From contig CAZMRY010000078.1 of assembly GCA_964568815.1 (NCBI GenBank), positions 1 to 6,443 of the forward strand: a DNA stretch of 6,443 nucleotides, in the 5' to 3' direction. The notes beneath the pieces were generated by a model. It had not been told where the DNA came from. It searched no databases and saw only the letters and a program-made list of their open reading frames with translations. Shown here in pieces: positions 6,391-6,443 of this stretch (its first letter is position 1; every line of letters starts with the position of its first letter). The stretch comes from RGIG8700 sp964568815 (GTDB lineage: Bacteria > Bacillota > Clostridia > RGIG6154). The position numbers and the translations under genes were made by a program.

Positions 6391-6443
6391 TTTTTGACAA
6401 TTGCTTTGCAATCTACACCTCACCACCGCCTGTCGGCGGAGCC
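6391..6443. repeat. Partial hairpin-rich repeat at the right edge
   Basis: ATTGC (6400-6404) pairs with GCAAT (6408-6412), and CCGCC (6426-6430) pairs with GGCGG (6435-6439). The minus-strand order GGCGG-TGGTGAGGTG recalls the GGATGAGGTGG that follows the REP-like block, and ATTGCTTTGC is an inverted copy of 6034-6043. It looks like the start of another copy of the same repeat class, cut by the window edge. The short interval 6361-6390 shows nothing. Confidence 0.5.

Noticed and set aside
6012..6443. Possible CRISPR array
   Set aside because: The repeats are palindromes of different sequence and spacing, with no constant repeat alternating with unique spacers, and no cas genes are present.

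Overview
The window reads as AT-rich chromosomal DNA from a Gram-positive clostridial (Bacillota) bacterium, probably a gut species. Three things suggest this: the gene starts have strong AAAGGAGG-type ribosome binding sites; the secreted protein has a short lysine-led signal peptide ending in VMA-EE; and the non-coding end holds hairpin-rich repeat elements of a kind I associate with gut Clostridia. The taxonomic call is inference.

Layout: everything coding is on the minus strand. Positions 1-4995 are one uninterrupted reading frame of at least 1665 codons that runs off the left edge of the window. It encodes a very large exported protein with a signal peptide, an unrecognised N-terminal region of about 565 residues, and then alternating short charged helical spacers and long beta-rich modules (helix 1 - module A - helix 2 - module B - helix 3). 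It has its own sigma-A-type promoter (5038-5066) and ribosome binding site. Upstream of it, at 5138-5992, lies a complete RluA-family pseudouridine synthase gene. This ends in an intrinsic terminator whose stem contains the stop codon, so the two genes look like separate transcription units.

Positions 5993-6443 hold no gene. This stretch is built almost entirely from palindromic repeats: a hairpin and direct-repeat cluster (6012-6067), a double-hairpin REP-like block (6089-6131), a 168-bp MITE-like element with 15-bp perfect inverted ends (6193-6360), and the start of another hairpin-rich repeat at the right edge (6391-6443). The REP-like block and the right half of the MITE-like element share the same order of hairpins, so they appear related.

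The two genes have no evident functional link: one is housekeeping RNA modification and the other a cell-surface or secreted protein. The least described item is the giant modular secreted protein, followed by the repeat cluster. I see no defence system, CRISPR array, tRNA or rRNA.
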